The notes under the pieces are model-generated. The model was not told the DNA's origin. It made no database searches and worked only from the letters and a program-made list of their open reading frames with translations. Below, piece after piece: positions 1 through 9,122 of a stretch of DNA of 64,000 nucleotides; the stretch's first letter is position 1, and each line of letters begins with the position of its first letter. Origin of the DNA: Scytonematopsis contorta HA4267-MV1 (GTDB lineage: Bacteria > Cyanobacteriota > Cyanobacteriia > Cyanobacteriales > Nostocaceae); the NCBI GenBank assembly GCA_019359035.1, contig JAHHIC010000084.1, positions 1-64,000 of the forward strand, written 5' to 3'. The position numbers and the translations under genes were made by a program.

Positions 1-166
1 ATACTGCTCGGTTAAGGATTTTGTAGTACCGCATCCATCTTAAAATGTTGGTTTAGAAAGCAGGGGAGCAGGGAGCAGGGGAGCAGGGGAGGAATCAATA
101 ACCCAACATTTTAGCCAAGACGCGCTACTACGTATTTGGGTACTTTGGGGCTTAACCGAGCAGTAT
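1..166. repeat. MITE-like hairpin element with 16-bp terminal inverted repeats
   Basis: The first 16 bases (ATACTGCTCGGTTAAG) are the exact reverse complement of 151-166. A second inverted pair lies inside (AAAATGTTGG near 43, CCAACATTTT near 103), so the unit folds into a long hairpin. The loop holds a GC-rich tandem repeat built on GGGGAGCA (about 60-97). It has no coding capacity of its own. The right end runs into an NB-ARC gene remnant, so the element probably interrupts that gene. The left end is at the window edge and may extend further. Confidence 0.7.
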
Positions 167-525
167 TGGAATATATTGAGCATGGCGTCGCAATTTTTGA
201 AGACATTCGCGAACTGCTAGAAAATCAATTTAATCGATTGACTTTATTAGAACAAGAAGTACTCCGGTGGTTAGCTGTAAATAGAGAGCCAATCAGTCTG
301 GAACACTTAAATGAAAAATTTGTGACTGTCACTACAAAGCGAGATATCCTAAATACAATCAATTCTTTAATGCGCCGCTCTATGATTATACAAAGTAATA
401 TTGGATTTATTTTGGAGCCTTTAATGATACAGTATGTAACGCAGTACCTTGGAGAACAACCTATTGCAGAAATTCGCGAGCTAAGAGTTGCAGCACATAA
501 TAATCAAGTACTTACTACTTGCTAA
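136..525 (+). pseudogene. NB-ARC/WD40-type STAND protein, internal fragment
   Basis: The 129-residue reading frame matches the winged-helix stretch that follows the NB-ARC ATPase domain in large cyanobacterial NB-ARC-WD40 proteins. The tell-tale run is FEDIRELLENQFNRLTLLEQ followed by VLRWLAVNREPISLEHL. The first ten or so codons come from the right end of the adjoining hairpin element, so homology starts only near residue 10. No P-loop and no WD40 repeats are present, whereas family members exceed 1000 residues. It is a remnant, not a working gene. Its last bases overlap a second remnant on the other strand. Confidence 0.6.
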
Positions 526-770
526 ATTTATTTAAAAGTGCTTTCAATTCTGCAAGTTTAATATTTGCATCGATTAGCTCCCCATTCATTACTAACATAG
601 GGGTAGAATCTATTCCAATTTCTTCTGCAAATTTGATGTCTTCCTCAATTGTTGTATTAGTAGCGCTACTATTACGAGCTTGATTAAACCGCTTAATATT
701 TAAATATAGTAGATATTTATTGGCGCTAAATAATCTAAGAAAAATTGAGTTCCTACTTTGACTTGGAGTT
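515..770 (-). pseudogene. DsbA/thioredoxin-fold disulfide protein remnant
   Basis: Reading the minus strand from about 770, one frame gives VGTQFFLDYLAPI, which resembles the first beta strand of DsbA-type proteins but lacks the CxxC. A shift to another frame then gives NQARNSSATNTTIEEDIKFA and EEIGIDSTPMLVMNGELI, ending at a TAG at 515-517. The DSTPMLVMNG run is the cis-proline loop and following strand typical of DsbA-like oxidoreductases. The active-site helix is missing and the frame is broken. This was read by eye; the family call rests on the C-terminal half. Confidence 0.5.
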
Positions 771-908
771 TAGAAACCTTTTTTCTTGCAAGAAGGATAA
801 ATTAGGCAGGGTAAAATTAGCGCAATTTGCAATTAAATGTGTATTCCCCAAACGTTCGAGCATGAGATATTATTTGCAACATAAACCAGGATATTATCGG
901 GGGTATTG

Positions 909-1988
909 ATGTCCAAGTCTGGTTCTAATCCACCAAAAAAAACAGAAGTAGTTCCAGGAGATTTAAAAAGCAAAACTTGGTTCGTACCCTTAGCAGAAAT
1001 CCGCAATCCCAGAGGAGCGTTATTACAGTTTGCTGATACTCCCGTAAACAACACAGACCAGTACATTAAGCAAGGGATGCCTTTTTCGATTAAGCTAGAG
1101 ACTTTTTGTATTAATGGTCGCTACGATTCAGGAAACGATAATAACGACTTATTAGTAAGGTCTTGGGTTAAATATGCTGATAAACCCCGCAGTGAGCGGT
1201 ATCATTTTTTTAGGAAAGATGTGACTCCTGGTGAGGTTGTTAGCGATTTGCAAGTTGGTGAATTAGTCTACGTATGTGTAGAACATGAGACGGACGATAA
1301 TATCATCCAACTAAGATTTGTGATTACTGAAATTGACCGTGGTCTTGATACTGCTCCCAATTCCAATATTTTGGTTGAAATTGCTTCTGTTGTTAGTAGA
1401 TTTGGTAGTATTTTTTCACCTTTGTTACCTTTTGTTGCGGAAACAGCACCAAATTTAGTTGGTGTTTTAAGTCACCTATTCAACCGTCCAGAGCAAAATA
1501 CAGATGTATTCCAAGTATCTTTAGAATTTTCCACTGATGCATTTAATACTGACATGTTAATGCGCTGTGGTTGCTATATTTTATTTAAAGAAGAAGTCGA
1601 TGGTCGAATGTATCGACTTAGAGAACGTAAGCTGATTCCATCAACAAATCAACCAAATGTTCCTTCTAATGATTATATTGTTATTTCCGTAATACCAAGA
1701 GCGCTGGTTGGTGGTGGTGATATCAGAAATGAACAGCTAAACCAAGAATTAGCTGCTGTAATTAGCGAATTGGATGTAAATTCTGTTAGTAAAAAGCAAG
1801 AGAAAGACCGACAATCACAATTTGCCTATCTTCGGGAAATAGTCAAAAAAACTCTTCAGTTTGACGATGTGATTTTTTATCTGCAAAATTATAAACAAGA
1901 CCCACGCAAGTTGAGCGATAGTCAACGGAAACGTTTGGAACGTATTAAAGCTGACCCGGAATTGAGGAAGTATTTATCCGGTATATAA
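909..1988 (+). CDS. Hypothetical protein, 359 residues
   Basis: I do not recognise this protein. It is soluble, with no signal peptide, and is preceded by an ATG at 909 (a TTG directly before it is a less likely start). The N-terminal third is rich in Asp, Asn and Lys. Residues around 95-140 look like beta strands (GELVYVCVEHETDD, IIQLRFVITEIDRG). A hydrophobic stretch near 155-195 (FGSIFSPLLPFVAETAPNLVGVLSHLF) could be a buried helix or a membrane-interacting segment. The C-terminus is highly charged. It is followed convergently by another unknown gene 22 bp away. Codon use looks normal for the window, so I take it as real. Confidence 0.7.
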   Translation: MSKSGSNPPKKTEVVPGDLKSKTWFVPLAEIRNPRGALLQFADTPVNNTDQYIKQGMPFSIKLETFCINGRYDSGNDNNDLLVRSWVKYADKPRSERYHFFRKDVTPGEVVSDLQVGELVYVCVEHETDDNIIQLRFVITEIDRGLDTAPNSNILVEIASVVSRFGSIFSPLLPFVAETAPNLVGVLSHLFNRPEQNTDVFQVSLEFSTDAFNTDMLMRCGCYILFKEEVDGRMYRLRERKLIPSTNQPNVPSNDYIVISVIPRALVGGGDIRNEQLNQELAAVISELDVNSVSKKQEKDRQSQFAYLREIVKKTLQFDDVIFYLQNYKQDPRKLSDSQRKRLERIKADPELRKYLSGI

Positions 1989-2010
1989 AAAGTGGTAAAT
2001 TATTATTTTA

Positions 2011-2478
2011 TTACTGTTTTATCTCCACTTTAAAAATACTTTCTGGAGATTTTGAAGCAATCGTGGCATCCCATCCAATTTCCTGTAAGAACCTTTCTCC
2101 ATCTGTTGTTTCAACAATATCCACACCCCACTCTCCTGTTTGTAGTGAATCAGGTGAATTATTTATTGCAGGTGTTGTTTTTATTCCCCCCAAAATTAAA
2201 ATATGCGGTAACGATTGACCATCCTTAATTTGAGTTAGGCGTTTATTTGCCAGCACTTTAGCGTAATTTTCGCCCATCTGCATCGGAGAAAATTTACTCA
2301 TGTCAAATAAAACTTCAACTATCCAATGAGGGTTATTGACTAATCGACATTTAACATCACCTTCCAATCCTTTAATAAATACTTTTGCAAATTCTTCACG
2401 ACTTAATGCAGGAAGAATTTCTGCGGAAATATTAAAGTTATGCGACAGTAGCATTCGCCCTTGAGAAAAATTAGCCAT
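2011..2478 (-). CDS. Hypothetical protein, 155 residues
   Basis: Unrecognised soluble protein. An AAGGTC ribosome binding site lies a few bases before the ATG, which supports the start. The sequence alternates short beta-like strands (HWIVEVLFDMSKF, LPHILILGGIKTTP, EWGVDIVETTDGERFLQEIG) and has no Cys pairs or catalytic motif that I can identify. It converges on the 359-residue gene with a 22-bp gap, with no clear terminator between them. It may belong with that neighbour, but nothing in the sequence proves it. Confidence 0.65.
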   Translation of the reverse strand: MANFSQGRMLLSHNFNISAEILPALSREEFAKVFIKGLEGDVKCRLVNNPHWIVEVLFDMSKFSPMQMGENYAKVLANKRLTQIKDGQSLPHILILGGIKTTPAINNSPDSLQTGEWGVDIVETTDGERFLQEIGWDATIASKSPESIFKVEIKQ

Positions 2479-2845
2479 GATATTGACCTTAAATTAGAGC
2501 CTTTTTAACCATATAGCATCACCGCAACGTTAATTCAATATTTATCACCAAATAATCCGTAATTTATTATTTGCAGTTTGTAACTTACTTTTAGTTATAA
2601 AACCAACGCCTTCGTTGTATCGCTGTATCTAATACAACAAATATTCGCGATTAATCCTGAAATATAAATTTTTGAGTAGTAACTATATAACACTCTCAAA
2701 TTAGTAGTGAAAGTTCGTAAGAGGAATCAGTATAAACCGTAACTTGCTTTCCTTGCGGATTATTTTTATTTGGAATATAACATAAATATTTAAAGTAAAA
2801 ATAAACACTAATAAATTTCACCGTATTAATACATAGGTTGATTAG
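2479..2845. other. Intergenic region, no gene seen
   Basis: 367 bp of AT-rich DNA between two divergent genes. It must hold the promoters of both, but I see no strong palindrome, repeat or small ORF with a ribosome binding site. Confidence 0.5.
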
Positions 2846-4174
2846 ATGCCTTCAGATAAAAAACAAAATTCTAAAACTATTAACTTATTTACAGCCATTT
2901 GCGTAGTCGTGGCTAATATGATTGGTATTGGTGTATTTACTAGTTTAGGTTTTCAAGTCGAGGGTATAAAGTCTGGTTTTGCTTTGTTATTTTTGTGGAT
3001 AGTGGGTGGACTCTTTGCCATCTGTGGAGCTTTAGCTTACGGAGAGCTGGGAGCCGCAATGCCACGTTCGGGGGGAGAGTATTATTACTTATCTAAAATA
3101 TATCACCCCTTGGTGGGCTTCTTATCTGGGTGGTTATCGGTTACAGTAGGGTTCGCAGCGCCAATAGCAGCATCCGCTATGGCATTAGGAGCTTACTTCG
3201 CTCACGTATTTCCTGCATTTCCTCCAAAGGCGATCGCATTTGCAGTTGTGATTAGTGTTTCACTCGTCCATGCAAACACGGTGAAATTTGGTAGCTATTT
3301 TCAGCAGGCATTGACAATTCTCAAAGTTGTGTTGATTATAGTTGTAATTGCTTGTGGTTTGTGCTTTACCGAACCCCAAGAGCTTTCATTTTTACCATCA
3401 GGGTCTGACTTTAATGTAATATTTAGTTCCTCTTTTGCGATTTCTCTTGTCTACGTAACGTACTCGTACTCAGGTTGGAATGCATCAGTATACCTAGCGA
3501 GCGAGGTGGAAAAACCGGAAAAAAATTTACCCCGTTCCTTAATCATAGGAACTTTGATTGTGGTGGGGTTGTATTTACTACTAAACTTGACATTTCTACG
3601 CACTACACCAATTAGTCAGCTAGCAGGACAACTGGAAGTTGGCTATATTGCAGCAAATCAAATTTTTGGCTCATCGGGAGCAAAGCTAATGGGATTATTA
3701 ATTTCCTTTGGACTAGTTTCTTCAATTAGTTCAATGGTTTTAGCAGGTCCAAGAGTAACTCAAATGATTGGTGAAGATATTCCTCTATTTAGAATTCTTG
3801 CGAAAAGTAATTATAAAGGAATACCCTTTTACGCGATTTTACTACAACTATTTCTTGTCACTGTGTTACTTATTTCCTCTAGCTTTGAAGCAATCATTAA
3901 CTATCTTGGCTTCACTCTGAATTTGTCTTCATTTATTACTGTTTTAGGAGTATTTGTCAACAGATTGAGATATCCCGATGCAGCACTACCCTATAAAACT
4001 TGGGGCTACCCAGTAACACCAATTATATTCTTACTGGTAAGTTTATGGATATTAGTATTTATTTTTATCAATAAACCTATTGAGTCTTTAGCTGGTATAG
4101 GGACATTAATTTTTGGTATGATTGTGTATTTTTGTGTAGCAAAACAGCCATACCAAGATAATTCACAAATATGA
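2846..4174 (+). CDS. APC-superfamily amino acid permease
   Basis: A 442-residue inner-membrane protein with about twelve hydrophobic helices and almost no soluble loops. The first helix carries the broken-helix substrate-binding motif MIGIGVFTSLG (about residues 25-35), the hallmark of APC amino acid/polyamine/organocation transporters. The second helix is followed by PRSGGEYYYLSKIYHP, also typical of the family. Length is normal. Substrate cannot be assigned from sequence. It is followed 34 bp downstream on the same strand by a lipoprotein gene and may be cotranscribed with it. A HIP1 octamer lies inside at 3230. Confidence 0.88.
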   Translation: MPSDKKQNSKTINLFTAICVVVANMIGIGVFTSLGFQVEGIKSGFALLFLWIVGGLFAICGALAYGELGAAMPRSGGEYYYLSKIYHPLVGFLSGWLSVTVGFAAPIAASAMALGAYFAHVFPAFPPKAIAFAVVISVSLVHANTVKFGSYFQQALTILKVVLIIVVIACGLCFTEPQELSFLPSGSDFNVIFSSSFAISLVYVTYSYSGWNASVYLASEVEKPEKNLPRSLIIGTLIVVGLYLLLNLTFLRTTPISQLAGQLEVGYIAANQIFGSSGAKLMGLLISFGLVSSISSMVLAGPRVTQMIGEDIPLFRILAKSNYKGIPFYAILLQLFLVTVLLISSSFEAIINYLGFTLNLSSFITVLGVFVNRLRYPDAALPYKTWGYPVTPIIFLLVSLWILVFIFINKPIESLAGIGTLIFGMIVYFCVAKQPYQDNSQI

Positions 4175-4208
4175 ATTAGCTAATTTTTTCTATTATCTTT
4201 ATAGAACA

Positions 4209-5435
4209 ATGAAAACTAACAAAATTGCTTCTGCCTTTTCTACCACTGTAGCTTTAACAGCTTTAGTTCTTTCTCTAGCTTCTTGCCAAAATAACGGTGA
4301 TAACATAGCTAAGAATCCAGATAAACAAAAACCAGAAGCTCAAACTGTCAGTCAAACAAAAAATCAACCGAAAAAACAAGATAGCTTAGCGCAATTTGAC
4401 CAAAAAAAATCAGACAGTTTAACTGATACAGCCAAAGCTCTTGCTGGAATGAATCTAGATGCAAAAAGTAGCTTAGCTGCAATCCAAAAAAATAGTGGTT
4501 GGCAAAGTCATCAAAGCTTTTTTGAAAATTCCTGGTCAAAATTAGATAAACAACAGTTGTCAAAAGTTAAAGAATGGACATCTAAAGAGCTACAAGATAT
4601 CAATACTTCTTCCACAACAGTTTTTTACCCTTTCAGTGGTCCAGACTTTTTATATTCCTATTCTTTGTTTCCTAAGGCAAAACAATTTGTGCTTGCAGGT
4701 TTAGAACCAGTTGGTGAGGTTGCGGATTTAGCTAAACTTTCAGCAAGTCAACAAGATAGAAAGCTGCAAGAAGCAAGAAGTGCTTTATATGCTATTCTAC
4801 AATTTAGTTTTTTCCGCACGAATGCGATGAAAGTAGATTTAGAGAAACAAGGGGTATCGACTATACTAAATGTATTTTTAGCGCGGACAAATAATCGTAT
4901 TCTTGATGTTCAAAAAATTGGCTTAGATGCTGATGGTAACGTTAAACCCTTCCAAAAAGGGATGATTTCTGGAGTGAAAATAGCTTTTGCTCCTCAAGGT
5001 GAATCGGAAGCTCGCACTTTATATTACTTCTCTACAGATTTATCTAATGACGGAATGAAAAAGCAACCGGGATTTAGTAAGTTTGCAAAAAAATTAGAGA
5101 ATAAAGTAACTTATCTTAAAGCTGCATCATATTTAATGTATAACGATAGCTTTTCAGAAATCAGAGACTTTATTTTAGCGAACAGCAGTCATGTATTGCA
5201 AGACGACTCTGGTATGCCACTTAAATCATTTGCTTCATCGCAGTGGGATTTAAAATTTTACGGTTCTTATACTCAGCCAATTAGTTTATTTAAGGGAAGC
5301 TATCAAGCTGATTTGAAAAAAGTCTATCAGAGCAATAAGAGTATTAAACCTCTGGATTTTGGTATTGGCTACAAATTTGGCGTGAATGAATCTAATTTAA
5401 TGCTGGCTACGACTAAAAAACTGGCGAGGAATTAA
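4209..5435 (+). CDS. Predicted lipoprotein of unknown function
   Basis: The 408-residue product starts with a signal peptide ending in a good lipobox (LASC, lipidated Cys at residue 26), so the mature protein should be anchored to a membrane facing the periplasm. A low-complexity Lys/Gln/Asp linker covers residues 30-70. The remainder is globular, with an aromatic patch FYPFSGPDFLYSYSLFP near 138-155 that may be a core motif. I do not recognise the family. It sits 34 bp behind the permease, which suggests one transcript, and the two may handle the same compound; that link is inference only. Confidence 0.75.
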   Translation: MKTNKIASAFSTTVALTALVLSLASCQNNGDNIAKNPDKQKPEAQTVSQTKNQPKKQDSLAQFDQKKSDSLTDTAKALAGMNLDAKSSLAAIQKNSGWQSHQSFFENSWSKLDKQQLSKVKEWTSKELQDINTSSTTVFYPFSGPDFLYSYSLFPKAKQFVLAGLEPVGEVADLAKLSASQQDRKLQEARSALYAILQFSFFRTNAMKVDLEKQGVSTILNVFLARTNNRILDVQKIGLDADGNVKPFQKGMISGVKIAFAPQGESEARTLYYFSTDLSNDGMKKQPGFSKFAKKLENKVTYLKAASYLMYNDSFSEIRDFILANSSHVLQDDSGMPLKSFASSQWDLKFYGSYTQPISLFKGSYQADLKKVYQSNKSIKPLDFGIGYKFGVNESNLMLATTKKLARN

Positions 5436-5472
5436 AGATATTTAACCCCTAACCGGAAGAACCCCACCCCCA

Positions 5473-5500
5473 ACCCCCAACCCCGTAAACGGGGAGGGGG
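5473..5500. repeat. GC-rich hairpin, dispersed-repeat type
   Basis: CCCCGT and ACGGGG face each other around a 2-base loop, extended outward by CCCCC and GGGGG with small mismatches. It lies between convergent genes. It lacks a T-run, so it is either a weak two-way terminator or simply a copy of the C-rich dispersed repeat that starts at 5459. Confidence 0.5.
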
Positions 5501-5567
5501 CTACGATTTAATTTGCTCTTTCCCGCAATCTTTGAATTTAGGTTTAAAGTCGTTTTTTTGGCCTCTA

Positions 5568-6206
5568 CTAGCAACCAAAATTTTGCTTAGCCCACAGAGC
5601 AGCTTGGGTTCGGTCACGCAGTCCCAACCGCGATAAAATTTGACTAACGTAGTTCTTAACAGTACCTTCCGTCAGAAAAAGAGTTTTAGCGATTTCGCGG
5701 TTGCTTTTACCTTCACCAATCAGCGTCAAAACTTCCAATTCTCGTTCGCTCAAATGATAATGCTGATTGCTTGACTTAACGGTTGCAGGTAAATTAAGCT
5801 GAGCAAAGACTTTCTGTGCAATAGTCGGACCGAGTTGAGAATGACCTTGGTAGAGCGTACGGATTGCGGTAGCCAACTGTGAAGACGGAGTACTCTTTAA
5901 TAAATACCCCAAAGCACCAGCTTGCAAGGACTTCCAAATATACTCATCCTCATCAAAAGTCGTTAGTACAAGAATCCTCACCCACGGGAAACGCTGATGA
6001 ATTTCGCGAGTTGCTTCCACCCCATCACAAACAGGCATCCGTACATCCATCAAGATAACATCTGGCTGCAATTGTTCTGTCAGAGTAATAGCTTCCTTAC
6101 CATTATTTGCTTGTCCAGCAATTTCCAAATCATCCTCAAGAGACAATAAAGACGCTAAACCTTGACGAAAAAGGGATTGGTCATCTGCAAGCAACACTCT
6201 AATCAT
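5568..6206 (-). CDS. NarL/LuxR-family response regulator
   Basis: A 212-residue cytoplasmic transcription regulator. The receiver domain (1-120) has the acidic pair DD at 8-9, the phospho-acceptor Asp54 in VILMDVRMP, a Thr-Thr after strand 4 and Lys in YLLKST. The C-terminal LuxR-type helix-turn-helix (about 148-205) reads LSERELEVLTLIGEGKSNRE followed by IAKTLFLTEGTVKNYVSQIL. Its likely partner is the HisKA_3 kinase encoded on the same strand at 9944-11128, with the DevBCA-type exporter lying between them in the opposite direction. The regulator is transcribed divergently from devB; the shared 310-bp gap carries a tandem TGAC-N4-GTCA operator, so autoregulation and control of the exporter are likely. 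Confidence 0.9.
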   Translation of the reverse strand: MIRVLLADDQSLFRQGLASLLSLEDDLEIAGQANNGKEAITLTEQLQPDVILMDVRMPVCDGVEATREIHQRFPWVRILVLTTFDEDEYIWKSLQAGALGYLLKSTPSSQLATAIRTLYQGHSQLGPTIAQKVFAQLNLPATVKSSNQHYHLSERELEVLTLIGEGKSNREIAKTLFLTEGTVKNYVSQILSRLGLRDRTQAALWAKQNFGC

Positions 6207-6373
6207 GAGAGACTTCTAGTTGGTATGTAGTAGCCACAACATTCTCAGCTATGTAAAAAATAATTTTAACGCACCAGATGTAGTTAAACCCACTTAAAAC
6301 TAGGAATCTTAATCGCTGAGTTTGTATAATTTACATTTGTTTACAAAATATAGATAACCTAAAGTACAAATCC

Positions 6374-6413
6374 TATGACTTTAGTCATAAAATTACATGA
6401 CCAGAGTCAATGT
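6374..6413. promoter_or_regulatory. Tandem TGAC-N4-GTCA operator upstream of devB
   Basis: Two palindromes, TGACTTTAGTCA (6376-6387) and TGACCAGAGTCA (6398-6409), are spaced exactly 22 bp apart, two helical turns. They sit in the divergent gap between the NarL-type regulator and devB. The same arrangement recurs at 11726, next to the transcription unit of the partner kinase. I infer that this is the binding site of the 5568-6206 regulator. Confidence 0.55.
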
Positions 6414-6515
6414 TAATCAGATATGCAAATATAGTTAAATGTGATGAGTTATTAACTTAAAGAGTAAAAGTTAAAAGTTAAAAGTGAAGGATATATTAAT
6501 TTTTACTGTTAACTA

Positions 6516-7673
6516 ATGAAAAAATGGCAAAGATTAACAATTATTATTAGCTTGCTCAGTCTATCAACAGCTTGCACATCTCAGCAAAATGATAATACTC
6601 AAGCAAGAGCAGAACCAGCACCAGTTACATCCGTCGTAGCTTTAGGACAAATAGAACCAGAAGGAGAGGTAATAAAACTTTCTGTTCCCAACGCTCAAGA
6701 TAGTCGAGTTAACCAAATTTTAGTAAAAGAAGGAGACATAGTAAAAGCAAATCAAGTAATAGCAATATTACAAGGAATTGACAGACTAGAAGCAGATTTA
6801 GGAGATGCAGAAACAGACGTACGCTTGCGAAAAGCAGAGTTATTGAAAGTACAGCAAGGAGATGCAAAAAAAGCAGAGATTACAGCACAATTAGCAAAAA
6901 TTACTCGTTTAGAAGCACAATTAAAAGCCGAGAGTAAGCAAAAACAAGCAGCAATTGCCAGTGCAGAAGCGACATTACGAGAAGCACAATTAAATTACCA
7001 AAGACAGCAAACTTTAGCCAAACAAGGAGCGATTTCTCGTGTAAATGCAGACGCAGCACAACGAGAATTAGCAACAAACGAAGCAACATTAACTCAAAGA
7101 AAAGCGGACTTAGAGCAAACCATCACTACGCTACAAGCAGAAATAACTCAACAAAAAGCAGGACTAGCACAACTAGGAGAAATTCGTCCTGTTGATGTAG
7201 AAATAGCTAAAGCACAACTAGAAAAAGCAAAAATCGCCGTCGTCCAAAGAAAAGCCAGACTAGAAGATGCACGAGTACGTGCCCCAATCGGAGGACAAAT
7301 ATTGAAAATAAACACCCGTATTGGGGAACAAGTTAATACCAGTCAAGGAATAGTTGAACTAGCTAGAACAAACCAAATGCTCGCAGTTGCAGAAATCGCC
7401 GAAACCGATATAGATAAAGTCCGTCGAGGACAAAAAGCGACAATTTCAAGCGAATATGGAGGTTTCGCAGGAGAAGTCCAAGGAACAGTAGAACAAATTA
7501 GTTTACAAATAGGTAAACGAACCCTTCAAGATTCAGCAAGCAAAAGAGGCCCAACAACCGACGATAACGCAAGAGTAATAGCAGTCAGAATACGTATAGA
7601 CCCCAAAGACAATGCAAAAGTAGCCGCATTAACCTATATGTTAGTACGAGTCAAAATCAATATTAACAAATAG
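6516..7673 (+). CDS. devB: DevB-like membrane fusion protein (HlyD family)
   Basis: A 385-residue periplasmic adaptor of the DevBCA type of ABC exporter, the kind that in heterocyst-forming cyanobacteria exports glycolipid-type cargo together with a TolC-like channel. An N-terminal hydrophobic segment (8-22) ends at Cys20 in a weak lipobox-like context. Next come a biotinyl-lipoyl half (VVALGQIEPEGEVIKLS, about 40-60), a long Ala/Gln/Lys coiled-coil hairpin (about 95-245), the second lipoyl half (ARVRAPIGGQILKINTRIGE) and a beta-barrel domain. DevC and DevA follow on the same strand. Several DevBCA paralogues are usual in these genomes, so the cargo of this one is not known. Confidence 0.88.
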   Translation: MKKWQRLTIIISLLSLSTACTSQQNDNTQARAEPAPVTSVVALGQIEPEGEVIKLSVPNAQDSRVNQILVKEGDIVKANQVIAILQGIDRLEADLGDAETDVRLRKAELLKVQQGDAKKAEITAQLAKITRLEAQLKAESKQKQAAIASAEATLREAQLNYQRQQTLAKQGAISRVNADAAQRELATNEATLTQRKADLEQTITTLQAEITQQKAGLAQLGEIRPVDVEIAKAQLEKAKIAVVQRKARLEDARVRAPIGGQILKINTRIGEQVNTSQGIVELARTNQMLAVAEIAETDIDKVRRGQKATISSEYGGFAGEVQGTVEQISLQIGKRTLQDSASKRGPTTDDNARVIAVRIRIDPKDNAKVAALTYMLVRVKININK

Positions 7674-7772
7674 CTAATAATTCCTATTCCCCAATAAATT
7701 GCGAATTGCGTTCGCGCAGCGTGCCCATAAAGGCATATTGCGAATTATTTACACTCCCCACTCCCCCTCTTT

Positions 7773-8972
7773 ATGAAATTAATTACAAAAAACCCCACAT
7801 TCAAATCCCTAAAAGAAAAACTCCAATTAGATATTCCACTAGCTTGGTCGCAATTATCCCATCAAAAAATGCGTTTATTAGTAGCGATGGGAGGAATAGC
7901 TTTTGCAAATGTATTAATTTTTATGCAACTAGGCTTCAAAGAACTATTTACAGGAGGAGCAACAGCATTCCCCACTAGCCTTAATGGAGATTTATTTTTA
8001 TTACATAAAGATGCCAGATTTTTAGGTTCAATAGGATTTGAGCGTCTTCGTATTTATCAAGCAGCAGGAATAAAAGGAGTTAAAGATACTATTCCTCTTT
8101 ATATCGATACAAATATTCCTTGGTCTTATACAACAGAGCATAAGTCTTATGAAGCAAGAGTAATAGCATTTAATCCTCAAAAAAAAGTTTTCAATATACC
8201 TGAAATCAATCAACAAACTAATAAGCTCAGTCTACCAAATAGCTTTTTGTATGACCGCTTATCTCGACAAGAACTAGGGCCTCTCGTTCCCGAATTTGAA
8301 AAAACAGGTAAAGTTACTGCATTAATCAACAGACGTAAAATTGATATTAATGGATTATTTAACCTAGGTAACTCCTTCTTTTTAAGCGCAGGTACTCTAG
8401 TTACCAGCGAAGCTAATTACATAGAAATATTTGGTAGTAATGCATTAAATAGAGTCAGTGTGGGAATAGTAATATTAGAACCCGGTGCTAACTTACAAGC
8501 TGTCAAAGCAGGGATTGAAAAAAATATTCCTGGAATCGTCGCATATACTCATCAAGAATTAATTGCCAAAGAACTTAAATTTAACCAAGATAATCCAGCT
8601 GGGACAATCTTTAGTTTTGGTGCGATTATGGGATTTATTGTTGGAGTCGTAATCGTTTATCAAGTATTATATGCCGACGTTAGCGACCACCTAGCAGAAT
8701 ATGCCACACTAAAAGCAATGGGTTATTCTGATATTGGTTTATTATTAGTGATTTTCCAAGAAGCAACAATTTTAGCAGTATTAGGCTTTATACCAGGCTT
8801 TTTTGCATCTGTTGGTATGTACAACTTTCTTGCAGGACTGACACGTTTAGAACTAGTTATGACTCCAGATATCGCTATTACAGTTTTTATTTTGACATTA
8901 GTTATGTGTCTTATTTCAGCGTTGGTTGCTTCCAGTAAACTTCGTTCTGCTGACCCAGCAGACGTTTTTTAA
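7773..8972 (+). CDS. devC: DevC-like ABC transporter permease
   Basis: A 399-residue inner-membrane permease of the MacB/FtsX-like DevC family. It shows one N-terminal transmembrane helix (MRLLVAMGGIAFANVLIFMQ, about 32-51), a large periplasmic domain (about 60-275) and three C-terminal helices (IFSFGAIMGFIVGVVIVYQV and two following). The conserved cytoplasmic loop YATLKAMGYSD, which contacts the ATPase, is present. It lies 100 bp after devB; the gap holds a short repeat-derived stretch. It works with DevA and DevB as the inner-membrane part of a tripartite exporter. Confidence 0.9.
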   Translation: MKLITKNPTFKSLKEKLQLDIPLAWSQLSHQKMRLLVAMGGIAFANVLIFMQLGFKELFTGGATAFPTSLNGDLFLLHKDARFLGSIGFERLRIYQAAGIKGVKDTIPLYIDTNIPWSYTTEHKSYEARVIAFNPQKKVFNIPEINQQTNKLSLPNSFLYDRLSRQELGPLVPEFEKTGKVTALINRRKIDINGLFNLGNSFFLSAGTLVTSEANYIEIFGSNALNRVSVGIVILEPGANLQAVKAGIEKNIPGIVAYTHQELIAKELKFNQDNPAGTIFSFGAIMGFIVGVVIVYQVLYADVSDHLAEYATLKAMGYSDIGLLLVIFQEATILAVLGFIPGFFASVGMYNFLAGLTRLELVMTPDIAITVFILTLVMCLISALVASSKLRSADPADVF

Positions 8973-8975
8973 ACC

Positions 8976-9092
8976 TGTAGAGACGCGATTTATCGCGTCT
9001 CATGTCTCACGTCTCATGTCTCACGTCTCATGTCCCACGTCTCATGTCTCACGTCTCATGTCTCACGTCTCATGTCCCACGTCTCTCGTCTA
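8976..9092. repeat. Palindromic GTAGAGACGCG repeat plus heptamer tandem array
   Basis: GAGACGCGATTTATCGCGTCTC is a perfect dispersed hairpin, followed by about a dozen units alternating TCTCATG, TCTCACG and TCCCACG. It fills the devC-devA gap. Similar GAGACGCG hairpins occur near 20861, 31505 and 40380. Confidence 0.8.
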
Positions 9093-9122
9093 TAAAGATT
9101 CTTAAATAAAAAGTTAAAAACC

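Noticed and set aside
7706-7978. 90-codon open frame between devB and devC
   Set aside because: It overlaps the well-supported devC start in another frame and its first part is repeat-derived DNA.
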